NCBI GenBank assembly: GCA_002730485.1 | Contig: PCAH01000026.1 | Location: forward strand, 1-23,542 | Source: Dehalococcoidia bacterium | GTDB lineage: Bacteria > Chloroflexota > Dehalococcoidia > UBA3495 | DNA: 23,542 nt | Direction: 5' to 3' | Shown: positions 14,752-22,064 of the stretch, one piece after another | Layout: each line of letters starts with the position of its first letter | Numbering within the stretch: position 1 is the first letter of the stretch | Notes under the pieces: model-generated | Database searches by the model: none | The model's input: only the letters and a program-made list of their open reading frames with translations | Told to the model about the DNA's origin: nothing | Position numbers and translations under genes: made by a program

Positions 14752-16446
14752 TTAGATTCCGCGGGCCAGCCGTTCCATCTCGACTGCAAACCAGAGGGCC
14801 ATGCCGCCGCTCCGGTCGTCGAAGCCAAAGATGGCCGGACGGTCAAGGTACTCACGAACGTTGTTTTGAACGCCGGTGCTGGCACAGCCGTCCACGACGT
14901 TACCCACGTCGTCGACCCGCTCGGCAACTCCCTGCCATGCAAGGTCTATCGCAGACCGGAAATCGTCGGAAAGGAAGCCGAGACGGATTCCCCGGGCCAT
15001 GGAATAACCCATCATGCAGGTGGCAGTGAACTCCAGGTATGACCCGGGGATGTCCAGCACATTGTTCATCATGCCCGATGGGTGCTGCAGCCGACGGAGC
15101 GACTCCATAAGCCGAGTGTACATATCGGTGATCGCCTGCCGGTCTGGATGGTCTTGCTGCAAATATGTGAGAGTCTCGGCCAAACCCATCGCGGCAAATC
15201 CGTTGCCCCGACCCCAGTAATAGGCGGCCGGACGGCAGTGCCAAAAAAGACCGTGGGATTGCTGAATCTTGCCGCTGACCATGAAGTTGGCCAGGATATC
15301 CGTGTATTTGGTATCTCCGGTCAGTTTGAACGCTCTGCCCAATACTGCGCCGCTCATAAACATGTCTTCGGTTCTGAAATCGGGGTCACAGGGTTTGGGG
15401 GCGCTACCCTGGCCCCTGGGTTCAAAACGGTCCGCCGCCTGAATCACCAAGTCGTTGTAGCGAGGATCGCCGGTGGCGTCGGCCAGTTCGTCAGCCCAGA
15501 CCACCGAAGCCAGAGCGGAGGGAGCCAGTTCTCCGGGCACACCTCCGGCGGTGAAACCTTCCAGCAAACTGGCGATGTCCGGTGCTGGGTTCTCACTGGC
15601 TGGTTCCAGTTGGTGAAGGCGGAGCCGGCCGCTGATGGGAACTCCCTGGGTATAGACCACCGGCTCAAACGTCCGCCCGTAGGCGTCTGCCAAAACCGTG
15701 GCGATCTCTGTTTTGGACCGGCTGCGGCGAGTGTCCAGGGATTTTCGGGCATTGGAGGTGGACAACACATCGAGTTGGCGCAGCATGCTGAACAACCGGC
15801 TCAACTCCCGGGGCAGCTGTTCATCGCTGGCCGTGAGGCGTATCCCGGGTATGGTGCCCAGACCGTCGGGTTGACCTGAACCGAGGGCAGCCAACAAACC
15901 CTGTTGGCCGGTAACCGTCTTGGCCGCTAACCCCGGAGCTAAGGACTGGGCTGCCGAGTTGATCTCCCACTGTACGGACTCTCCAGATTCCAGTTCCAGA
16001 ACTAAGTCTGGAGCTTGGAAACAGATCCACCTCCACAGGTAACGCTTCTCCGGGTCTTCAGGATCGTAATAGAACTTCCCCTCCGGCGGGTAGACACCCG
16101 ACGGATTCCCGCCCGATCCGTTACTAGGAGCAACATCCAAACGAAGCCCGTCCGGATTTGCGCATGGCACTGCGCTCAGAGCGATGCGCAGTGACAGCGC
16201 ATCGCCACCACCGGCAAAGAGTTCCAGCGCATGGAGCGCCATGTCCACGTCGGCCTTATGACCGGACAAGCCTCCAAGCAGGAGAATCCTGGTTCGGGAT
16301 GTTTCGACTGAATATGCGTTCCGGTCTATCACCGCCGGGATCTGACCCATGGAGCGGGTGACTCCACATGCTGAACGACTCCAGGAGCCCGGGCGCGCCC
16401 TTAGCAGTGTGTCTATGGCGTCTTTGATGGTTTGATCTGTGGACAA
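14752..16446 (-). CDS. M14-peptidase-like domain fused to a GH88/GH105-like hydrolase
   Basis: A 564-residue two-domain protein without a signal peptide. Residues 50-160 resemble the M14 carboxypeptidase/deacylase fold: ILLLGGLSGHKAD (54-66), the NPDG turn (97-100) and WRWICFQAPDLVLELES (138-154). The zinc ligands appear lost: HG.E is SGHK here, and the later His is replaced (ELES). Residues 300-564 resemble unsaturated glucuronyl/rhamnogalacturonyl hydrolases: EDMFMSG with a candidate catalytic Asp361, WGRGNGFAAMGLAETL (411-426), HPSGMM (455-460) and GSYLEFTATCMMGYSMARG (468-486). That enzyme class hydrates 4,5-unsaturated uronic sugars. It starts at TTG 16446, with AGGAAG six bases upstream. 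The PrpD gene ends 64 bp upstream and the dehydrogenase gene starts 34 bp downstream, suggesting one operon. Domain assignment is by motif only. Confidence 0.75.
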   Translation of the reverse strand: MSTDQTIKDAIDTLLRARPGSWSRSACGVTRSMGQIPAVIDRNAYSVETSRTRILLLGGLSGHKADVDMALHALELFAGGGDALSLRIALSAVPCANPDGLRLDVAPSNGSGGNPSGVYPPEGKFYYDPEDPEKRYLWRWICFQAPDLVLELESGESVQWEINSAAQSLAPGLAAKTVTGQQGLLAALGSGQPDGLGTIPGIRLTASDEQLPRELSRLFSMLRQLDVLSTSNARKSLDTRRSRSKTEIATVLADAYGRTFEPVVYTQGVPISGRLRLHQLEPASENPAPDIASLLEGFTAGGVPGELAPSALASVVWADELADATGDPRYNDLVIQAADRFEPRGQGSAPKPCDPDFRTEDMFMSGAVLGRAFKLTGDTKYTDILANFMVSGKIQQSHGLFWHCRPAAYYWGRGNGFAAMGLAETLTYLQQDHPDRQAITDMYTRLMESLRRLQHPSGMMNNVLDIPGSYLEFTATCMMGYSMARGIRLGFLSDDFRSAIDLAWQGVAERVDDVGNVVDGCASTGVQNNVREYLDRPAIFGFDDRSGGMALWFAVEMERLARGI

Positions 16447-16462
16447 TTTTTTCTTCCTACGT

Positions 16463-16495
16463 CCGGTGATTATTCACCGGTCCAGATTATTCTGG
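16463..16495 (-). promoter_or_regulatory. Tandem hairpins just upstream of the GH105-like gene
   Basis: Two perfect inverted repeats sit side by side: CCGGTGA/TCACCGG (16463-16480) and CCAGA/TCTGG (16482-16495). Each encloses the same TTAT centre, so GATTATTC occurs twice, 17 bp apart. They fill the PrpD-GH105 gap and end a few bases before the AGGAAG ribosome-binding site. In RNA they would form two tetraloop hairpins, possibly controlling processing or translation of the downstream gene. Confidence 0.55.
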
Positions 16496-16510
16496 AGATG
16501 GTTGATAGAA

Positions 16511-17896
16511 CTACTTTGCGGCCAGGGTGAGTTTGATCAGGTCTGATGAATCCCCCAACGCGTCTGGACTCATGATCAGAGTTATCATCTTTTCGATGGC
16601 GGTTTTCTCGATGGGGTGAGCGGCGTGTTTCGCGCAATCGCTGAACTTGTCCTGCAACTGCTGGACTGTGAGCGGGTTTTCCGGCGATCCAGAAGGCGGC
16701 CCAAGTTCCACCGTGGCTGTTTTGCCGTCGACACACACCACCTCGATCTCAGCCCAGCCTTTGGACATGCCCGGTCTTTCTTCAGCATTCACCAAAGCCG
16801 CCGCCGCCAACACTGACGGGTCATCAAAGGTGTTGATTTGGTCGATTCCAACCCCACCGAGAGCCAACGCACAGCCGATCAGATAGGGGACGCTGAATTG
16901 AGCTTCCACCTGTTGGGTGGGTTTCTTGATTCCGGCAGCGATATTGTAACGGGAGGCCAACGTCTCCGGGTCTGTGCGGACAGTCACTGATTCCAACGCA
17001 TTCTTGTCCAAATGCAATTCGCCGTGCAGCTTGACTGCCGCATCGATATAGGCGTGGGATGGGCGGACGCAGGGGTAGGGTTTAAAGCTGATACGGTCTC
17101 CCAGAAATTCCTCGCCCAAGTCTTGATCGATGATTGAAAGGTCATAGCCTTCTGGCTGGTACATGGGGAAGAACCCAAAACGTCCGGCGAAGACGTTTTC
17201 CGCCCCGGTGAACCCCTCCCTGGCCAGGAATACCGACATCACAGCGCCGTGGGCCGCTTGACCAGCCTGGAAGCGTTTGGTCAGCGCTCCGTCGACGATG
17301 CATTGCCGGTTGCCGGCCGCCTGGCTGTAGGCGATGCCAAAGGCGTGGACCATCTGTTCTTTGGTGAGGCCCATCAGTTTGCCCGCTGCCGCCGTAGCGC
17401 CAAAGATGCCAAAACTGGCGGTTCGGTGCCAGCCACGATCATCGTGGGCAGCCAGACCAAGTCGACAGGAAACGTCCAGTCCCAATGTGGCCGCAAGCAT
17501 CAGTTGCTCGCCCGAGGCATTCCCCACGGAGTCACTGATGGCTAAGCAGGCAGCGAGGACAGAGGTGCCCGGGTGGACGTGGCCGCCCTTGTCGTAGGTG
17601 TCATCAAAGTCCAGCGCATGGCCCATTGCTGAATTGATCAACGCGGCATGGTGCGCCGGCATCTTGCCGCCGATAACCGCCAGGCTGGCCTCTTCCAGCC
17701 CGCCCCAGCGTCCCGTTACCGTGGTCAGTTCCTGGATGCCAGGCGCTCCGCTGCCACCAAGCATGGCCCCAAACGTATCGAGCACGTCTAATCGCGTGGC
17801 CGTGATGCTTTCCACAGGGACATCCTCTATGGAGGTGTTAACAACGTGGGCGGCAAGGGTGTGGGCCGGATCTATAGAGGTCTTGGTGTCAGGCAT
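16511..17896 (-). CDS. MmgE/PrpD family protein, copy 1
   Basis: A 461-residue protein of the family that includes 2-methylcitrate dehydratase and cis-aconitate decarboxylase. The helical domain carries HALDFDDTYDKGGHVHPG (Asp98-Asp99, His108), RGWHRTASFG (His157) and ALTKRFQAGQAAHG (Lys207). The lid domain carries FKPYPCVRPSHAYID (Lys272, His281). These match the catalytic pocket residues described for cis-aconitate decarboxylase, so an active dehydratase, decarboxylase or isomerase is likely. No other methylcitrate-cycle genes are nearby, so the substrate is probably not methylcitrate. ATG 17896 has only a distant GGAG. The gene sits between the MBL terminator and the GH105-like gene and likely heads a three-gene operon. 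Confidence 0.9.
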   Translation of the reverse strand: MPDTKTSIDPAHTLAAHVVNTSIEDVPVESITATRLDVLDTFGAMLGGSGAPGIQELTTVTGRWGGLEEASLAVIGGKMPAHHAALINSAMGHALDFDDTYDKGGHVHPGTSVLAACLAISDSVGNASGEQLMLAATLGLDVSCRLGLAAHDDRGWHRTASFGIFGATAAAGKLMGLTKEQMVHAFGIAYSQAAGNRQCIVDGALTKRFQAGQAAHGAVMSVFLAREGFTGAENVFAGRFGFFPMYQPEGYDLSIIDQDLGEEFLGDRISFKPYPCVRPSHAYIDAAVKLHGELHLDKNALESVTVRTDPETLASRYNIAAGIKKPTQQVEAQFSVPYLIGCALALGGVGIDQINTFDDPSVLAAAALVNAEERPGMSKGWAEIEVVCVDGKTATVELGPPSGSPENPLTVQQLQDKFSDCAKHAAHPIEKTAIEKMITLIMSPDALGDSSDLIKLTLAAK

Positions 17897-17950
17897 CTTA
17901 AGCCGGTTCTCCGATCATCGAGTTTTTGGAATTGAATCACAGGGGAATGG

Positions 17951-17993
17951 TATAAATAACGGCCCAGGGACAAAGCAGTGACCCTGGGCCGTT
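17951..17993 (-). terminator. Intrinsic terminator after the MBL hydrolase gene
   Basis: AACGGCCCAGGG (17958-17969) and CCCTGGGCCGTT (17982-17993) make a perfect 12-bp stem around a 12-nt loop. On the minus strand it is followed by ATTTATA, a short U-rich tail. It begins 17 bp after the MBL stop codon and separates that gene from PrpD copy 1, which would then need its own promoter. Confidence 0.72.
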
Positions 17994-18010
17994 TTGAAGT
18001 CTTTTGTCTT

Positions 18011-18772
18011 TTATTTTTGGACGATATCCACGTTTACGGTCCGTTTCGCTGAAACTGTGAAGGTCAACGAAGCGGACCCACCGCCGTCGGTGCTGCCCAT
18101 CACCTGAATGGCGCCGGTTCCTTCCAGGTAATTGATTTCGTCGCCTTCTACGCGGAAGGGACGGTCATGACCCGGATAAAAGACATTGGAGGCCGCAACC
18201 ATCTTCTCGACACTCTCTTGGGCGTCTGAGACGTCCCAGAAGACGTTGTAAGGCAGACCACGGGCGATGCTGCCGCTCTCCGGCATGGCATCACCGGCCA
18301 AGAGCACTTTCTCGCCGTCAATCTCGGCCAGAATACTCATGTGGCCCTTGGTGTGACCGGGGGTCTCGATGATGGAGACACCATCCACTATCTTGTCGCC
18401 CTCTGACACGGTCTCCACTTTCATGTTCCGCATCATATCGGCCATTCCAGCCGCCACCGCCAGGTCCCATTTATTGGGGGCGCGAGCGTAATCGATCTCA
18501 GTGGGGTTCACCAGGACTCGGGCGTTGGTGAATAGGTCGGTGTTCTGGCAGTGGTCCCAGTGCATATGGGTCAGGATCACAATGTCGATGTCATCCGTTT
18601 CCAGACCTTTCTCCTTGAGGGACTTGACCAAGAAACCCCGCCTCGATGAAGGGCCGGTGTCGATTAGTATGTTGTGGTTGCCGACTCGGAGTAGTGAGTT
18701 GGTGGAGTAGCCAACCGATCCCTGGTCAGTTGCCAGGCCGAAGCCGTAGGTGAGTACGTCCAATGTTGCCAT
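18011..18772 (-). CDS. MBL-fold metallo-hydrolase
   Basis: A 253-residue metallo-beta-lactamase-fold hydrolase. The di-metal site is complete: HMHWDH (69-74), His140 in TPGHTKGH, Asp161 in LLAGDAM, and His202 in YPGHDRPF. The arrangement resembles lactonase-type and other small-molecule hydrolases of the fold. After the domain ends near residue 215 there is a Gly/Ser-rich turn and a short beta-like C-terminal extension (residues 221-253) not usual in the family. ATG 18772 is preferred over a TTG at 18802 because AAGGA precedes it by nine bases. It is 74 bp downstream of the LLM gene, with a CCGGT...ACCGG repeat in that gap, and is closed by its own terminator. Confidence 0.9.
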   Translation of the reverse strand: MATLDVLTYGFGLATDQGSVGYSTNSLLRVGNHNILIDTGPSSRRGFLVKSLKEKGLETDDIDIVILTHMHWDHCQNTDLFTNARVLVNPTEIDYARAPNKWDLAVAAGMADMMRNMKVETVSEGDKIVDGVSIIETPGHTKGHMSILAEIDGEKVLLAGDAMPESGSIARGLPYNVFWDVSDAQESVEKMVAASNVFYPGHDRPFRVEGDEINYLEGTGAIQVMGSTDGGGSASLTFTVSAKRTVNVDIVQK

Positions 18773-18791
18773 TTTGTCTTGTCCTTTCCGC

Positions 18792-18810
18792 CCGGTATTC
18801 AATTTACCGG
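18792..18810 (-). promoter_or_regulatory. CCGGT...ACCGG inverted repeat in the MBL leader
   Basis: CCGGTATTCAATTTACCGG is a perfect 6-bp inverted repeat with a 7-nt centre. It sits immediately upstream of the AAGGA ribosome-binding site of the MBL gene. It closely resembles the elements at 16463-16480 and 20575-20592. Confidence 0.5.
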
Positions 18811-18846
18811 CGGTACGAATCGATTTAGGCGTGATTTATACGATGG

Positions 18847-19959
18847 TCAGTAGAAGTTTGGAATGACCTTTTCCGCAAACAGTCGTAAAGAGCTGGAGAC
18901 CTGGTCAAATTCCAGGCCACCAACATCCAGATAGCTGATGAAATTGGTCACGTGGTTATCTTCCAGTCCTTTGATGGCGCCGGTGACCTTCTCCGGACTG
19001 CCAATGGCGGCCATTCCCTCTACGCCGCGTTCGGCCACCAGGTCGCGTTCAATGAAGGGGTCTCGGACGTAATTCTCGTAGCCTCGAAGCCCTCCTGGAG
19101 CCGCTGCCATATCGGAAACTGGCCTGCGTAGGAATTCGCTCATCTCACCGGCCCATTGCAGCCTGGGCGTAAGCAGGTCAATGGCCTCCTGGTCGGTGGG
19201 TGAAACGTAGACGTTGCGCACAGCGGCGATTTCGATGTCTTCGGGGGCCACTCCTTCTTCGATCATGCGCCGGTGGTACAGACTGATCAGGTTTTGGTCT
19301 GAATCGGGCGACGCAGGAAAGAAGCTGCTGCCCACTGTGAACAGCCCCCAACGGTTGGCCACGGCAATCTCCACTGAATCTGGGCTGTGGGTGACCGCCA
19401 TCGATACCGGCGGGGTGGGTTTTTGCACCGGCTTGGGTATGACCATTACCTCTGGAAACTGGAAGAACTGGCCCTTGTAAGAAAAGCGTTCTTCGGTCCA
19501 GGCCTTGGTGGCGATATCCATGCCCTCTATGAAACGTTCTCGGGACTCGGCAATATCGATGCCGTAGATATCGAACTCCCGCTTCTGATAGCCCCGGCCA
19601 ACCCCCAGCGCGACTCGACCGCCGCTGATGATATCGATGGTGGCGATATCCTGGGCCAGTCTCAAAGGCGAGTGCCAGGGAACGATGCTGCACCCGACAC
19701 CAATCTGCACCCTCTTCGTGCGCGCGGCAATGGCGGCTAGAAGACTGTGGGGGGAACTGATGATGCTATGTTCACTGAAGGCATGCTCGGCAATCCAGAC
19801 CGAATCAAACCCCAATTCCTCGGCCAATTCTGCGCCCCTCAGGATGTCTTCGTAGACTTCAACATCGGTTCGGGTCACAGGGTTGGGGTTCTTCATATCC
19901 CCGTAGTATTGCTCGTGAAGTTGAGGTCGTTGACCGACGAAAAATGCTCCGAATTTCAT
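18847..19959 (-). CDS. LLM-class flavin-dependent oxidoreductase (luciferase-like)
   Basis: A 370-residue TIM-barrel flavoenzyme of the bacterial luciferase superfamily. Family segments are ELGFDSVWIAEHAF near residue 48, the VQIGVGCSIVPWHSPLRLAQDIATIDIISGGRVALGVGRGYQ stretch in its typical order (given here as two parts: VQIGVGCSIVPWHSPLR and DIISGGRVALGVGRGYQ), a long insert, and a C-terminal VGGLEFDQVSSSLRLFAEKVIP. Members use reduced FMN and oxygen, or F420, so it may need a separate flavin reductase. The substrate is unknown. ATG 19959 lies 5 bp after the stop of the ferritin-like gene, so the two are co-transcribed. Confidence 0.9.
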   Translation of the reverse strand: MKFGAFFVGQRPQLHEQYYGDMKNPNPVTRTDVEVYEDILRGAELAEELGFDSVWIAEHAFSEHSIISSPHSLLAAIAARTKRVQIGVGCSIVPWHSPLRLAQDIATIDIISGGRVALGVGRGYQKREFDIYGIDIAESRERFIEGMDIATKAWTEERFSYKGQFFQFPEVMVIPKPVQKPTPPVSMAVTHSPDSVEIAVANRWGLFTVGSSFFPASPDSDQNLISLYHRRMIEEGVAPEDIEIAAVRNVYVSPTDQEAIDLLTPRLQWAGEMSEFLRRPVSDMAAAPGGLRGYENYVRDPFIERDLVAERGVEGMAAIGSPEKVTGAIKGLEDNHVTNFISYLDVGGLEFDQVSSSLRLFAEKVIPNFY

Positions 19960-19964
19960 GCCTA

Positions 19965-20423
19965 TTAACCCGCTTTTTCTATTTCGGCGTAGACTTCGCC
20001 CATATAAACCACAGAGTCGTTCTCAACGTCGGTGAACCAACGCAGGAGCGATCTGGTCAGCGGGTCTACGGCTTCGTCATCAGTTGCCGCTTCATACCGC
20101 TCTCTCACGCTGGGAGTGGCCTGGCGAAGTCGGGCTTCTTTGAGCCAGGCAATCTTCTCAGCATCGGATATCCCAGACGTTACAACCCTGACTTTTTCGT
20201 CAAAATCAGGGTCAGGAATCTCTTCTGTCTGGAAGCCTAATTCCCTGACTCTGCGGTCAAAGATATCCCCGTGGCTGTATTCCCGGGCCGCCACGAATGA
20301 CAGGCACTCTTTGAGAGTTACGTTATCGGTCTTGTTGGCCCAGGCTTCCAGATACACGCCCGCTCGGTTCTCCTGTAGACGAATATCATTGAGAAGGCTT
20401 ATGTATTCGGGTTTGGATGTCAT
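19965..20423 (-). CDS. Ferritin-like (possible diiron) helical protein
   Basis: A 152-residue, mostly helical protein. Residues RLQENRAGVYLEAW (Glu18), REYSHGDIFDRR (Glu48, His51; an ExxH pair) and WFTDVENDSVVYMGEVYAEIE (Glu134) are spaced like the metal-ligand helices of ferritin-like and rubrerythrin-type proteins, though a full EX28EXXH-type double set is not clear. No named family was recognised. ATG 20423 is preferred to a GTG at 20483, whose extra 20 residues are unlike a domain start; AGGAA lies about ten bases upstream of the ATG. The gene is first in the operon with the LLM oxidoreductase, 5 bp apart, suggesting a linked oxygen-dependent role. Confidence 0.68.
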   Translation of the reverse strand: MTSKPEYISLLNDIRLQENRAGVYLEAWANKTDNVTLKECLSFVAAREYSHGDIFDRRVRELGFQTEEIPDPDFDEKVRVVTSGISDAEKIAWLKEARLRQATPSVRERYEAATDDEAVDPLTRSLLRWFTDVENDSVVYMGEVYAEIEKAG

Positions 20424-20510
20424 ATCGGCATTGTTCCTATGGCGAATTAAGTGATTAGAACCGCAGGCAGTCCGACCGATCACAGGCGTTCCGGGACGGC
20501 GGCAAGGTGG

Positions 20511-20539
20511 AGTTTAGTGCGCCTGGTATGGGGTGTCAA
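20511..20539 (-). promoter_or_regulatory. Strong sigma-70 promoter for the ferritin-like/LLM operon
   Basis: On the minus strand a consensus TTGACA (20534-20539) is followed by a 17-bp spacer and TAAACT (20511-20516). Transcription would start near 20504, giving a leader of about 80 nt. It is the best promoter match in the window. Confidence 0.7.
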
Positions 20540-20564
20540 TCGGGCGTGGCGCAGGCTCGCGGCG

Positions 20565-20573
20565 TGCTAAGAT
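20565..20573 (+). promoter_or_regulatory. Extended -10 promoter candidate for PrpD copy 2
   Basis: TGCTAAGAT (20565-20573) fits an extended -10 element (TGnTAnnAT), with no good -35. Transcription would start near 20580, inside the inverted repeat at 20575-20592. The promoter faces away from the strong minus-strand promoter just upstream. Confidence 0.38.
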
Positions 20574-20574
20574 A

Positions 20575-20592
20575 TCGGTGTTAAAATACCGG
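20575..20592 (+). promoter_or_regulatory. CCGGT...ACCGG-type inverted repeat upstream of PrpD copy 2
   Basis: TCGGTGTTAAAATACCGG is an imperfect inverted repeat: its halves pair with two wobble-type mismatches. It overlaps the predicted start of transcription, a usual place for an operator, and resembles the repeats at 16463 and 18792. Confidence 0.4.
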
Positions 20593-20634
20593 CACTGAAG
20601 TGGGTCTACAAATTCGCTATTGGAGTCACAGATC

Positions 20635-22044
20635 ATGGCACGAAAGAACAATAACTACGAACAAGAAGGCCAGATCACCCGGGCGTTGGGTGATTTTGCC
20701 GCGAACCTGGAGTACGAAGACCTGTCACCCGAGGTCGTAGATTGGGCCAAATATTTCTGTCTTGATTTCGCAGGTGTGACCCTCAACGGTTCCACCACCG
20801 ACTCAGCGAAGTCTGTGGTGAACGCACTGACCGACATAGGCCGTTCCGGTCCATCAACCATAGTGGGCACCAACCGGAGGGTACTTCCCGAATACGCGGC
20901 CATGGCCAATGGCACGGCGTTCCACAGTATTGAGATGGACGACGTAAACAACGAGGCGTGCCTGCACCCGGGCGTCACTGCCTTCCCGACGGCCCTGGCC
21001 ATGGCTGATGTGACCCAGGTGAGTGGCAAGGAATTCATATCGGCAGTGGTGGCTGGCTATGACGTCATCATCAGGTTAGGCCGGGCTCTAAAAGGGGCAG
21101 AACACTACGCCAGGGGTTTTCACCCGACCGGCACCTGCGGGGCCTTTGGAGCTGCCGCCGTGGCCGGACGGTTACTTGGTTTGAAAGACGATGATTTTGT
21201 CCATGCTTTGGGTATCGCTGGCAGCCAAACCTCGGGCAGCATGGAATACCTGGCCCAAGGGGCCTGGACCAAGCGACTCCACCCCGGCTGGGCTTCCCAC
21301 AGCGGCATCTGGGCGGCGCTTTTGGCCAAGTCGGGCTACACCGGCCCCACTACCATCCTGGAAGGCCGAGACGGCTTCCTGCAGGCATACTCGGGCGATC
21401 CAGACCCCAGCTTGGTGATGGAAGACCTGGGTGTCGAGTACCAGATCACACGGACCAGCGTAAAACCACACACCTGCTGCCGGTTCAAACAGGGCCCCAT
21501 CGACTGCCTGATCGACCTGCGAAACTCCTACGGGATCAATCCCATGGATGTGGCCGAAGTACGGGTGGGAGTTCTCAGCGCTGGCATGAAACTGGTCTCA
21601 GACCCCATTGAGGCCAAGCGGAAGCCGGTCTCAGTGGTGGACATGCAATTCAGCATGCCCTTCGGCGCCGCGGTTGCTTTGACCCACGGTCGGGCGTCCC
21701 TGGAGGAGTATCAACTGGGTATGCCGGAGAACCCGGAAGTGAAACACGTGATGGAACGGGTACAGTGCGTCACCGATCCCAAGTTGGACTCCGTATTCCC
21801 CAAGCAATTCCGGGCCTGGGCTGAGGTGGACGTGTCCGACGGACGCACACTCCGCAGCGAGTTGGAATACCCCAAAGGTGATCCGGAGAATCCGGTGACC
21901 TGGGATGAGATGAAAGAGAAATTCATAGCACTTTCAGCCCCCGTGATCAGCTCGGAACGCCAGCAGGAGATAATCTCCGCTGTGGAAAATCTGGATCAGA
22001 TGGCTGATGTCCGTCAGTTCGCAGCCCTGCTTTCGACGGAGTAA
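20635..22044 (+). CDS. MmgE/PrpD family protein, copy 2
   Basis: A 469-residue paralogue of the minus-strand PrpD protein. Family residues are present: FHSIEMDDVNNEACLHPG (Asp102-Asp103, His111), RGFHPTGTCGAFGAAA (His163), AWTKRLHPGWASHSG (Lys213) and VKPHTCCRFKQGPID (Lys277). At the position of His281 in copy 1 this protein has Gln286, so the two may differ in substrate. ATG 20635 is preferred to the TTG at 20620 because GGAG (20622-20625) lies nine bases before the ATG and overlaps the TTG codon. It is transcribed divergently from the ferritin-like/LLM operon and ends 15 bp from a convergent lipoprotein gene. Confidence 0.9.
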   Translation: MARKNNNYEQEGQITRALGDFAANLEYEDLSPEVVDWAKYFCLDFAGVTLNGSTTDSAKSVVNALTDIGRSGPSTIVGTNRRVLPEYAAMANGTAFHSIEMDDVNNEACLHPGVTAFPTALAMADVTQVSGKEFISAVVAGYDVIIRLGRALKGAEHYARGFHPTGTCGAFGAAAVAGRLLGLKDDDFVHALGIAGSQTSGSMEYLAQGAWTKRLHPGWASHSGIWAALLAKSGYTGPTTILEGRDGFLQAYSGDPDPSLVMEDLGVEYQITRTSVKPHTCCRFKQGPIDCLIDLRNSYGINPMDVAEVRVGVLSAGMKLVSDPIEAKRKPVSVVDMQFSMPFGAAVALTHGRASLEEYQLGMPENPEVKHVMERVQCVTDPKLDSVFPKQFRAWAEVDVSDGRTLRSELEYPKGDPENPVTWDEMKEKFIALSAPVISSERQQEIISAVENLDQMADVRQFAALLSTE

Positions 22045-22064
22045 AAAGTAGGCGGGAGCCTACT
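22042..22064 (-). terminator. Terminator overlapping the lipoprotein-hydrolase stop codon
   Basis: AGTAGGC (22047-22053) and GCCTACT (22058-22064) form a perfect 7-bp stem with a GGGA/TCCC tetraloop. On the minus strand it is followed by TTTT. The minus-strand TAG stop (22060-22062) lies within the stem, so gene end and terminator are merged in a 15-bp convergent gap. Confidence 0.6.

Noticed and set aside
15082..15879. Plus-strand open frame of 265 codons inside the GH105-like gene.
   Set aside because: The minus strand carries clear GH105-like motifs here; the antisense frame shows none.
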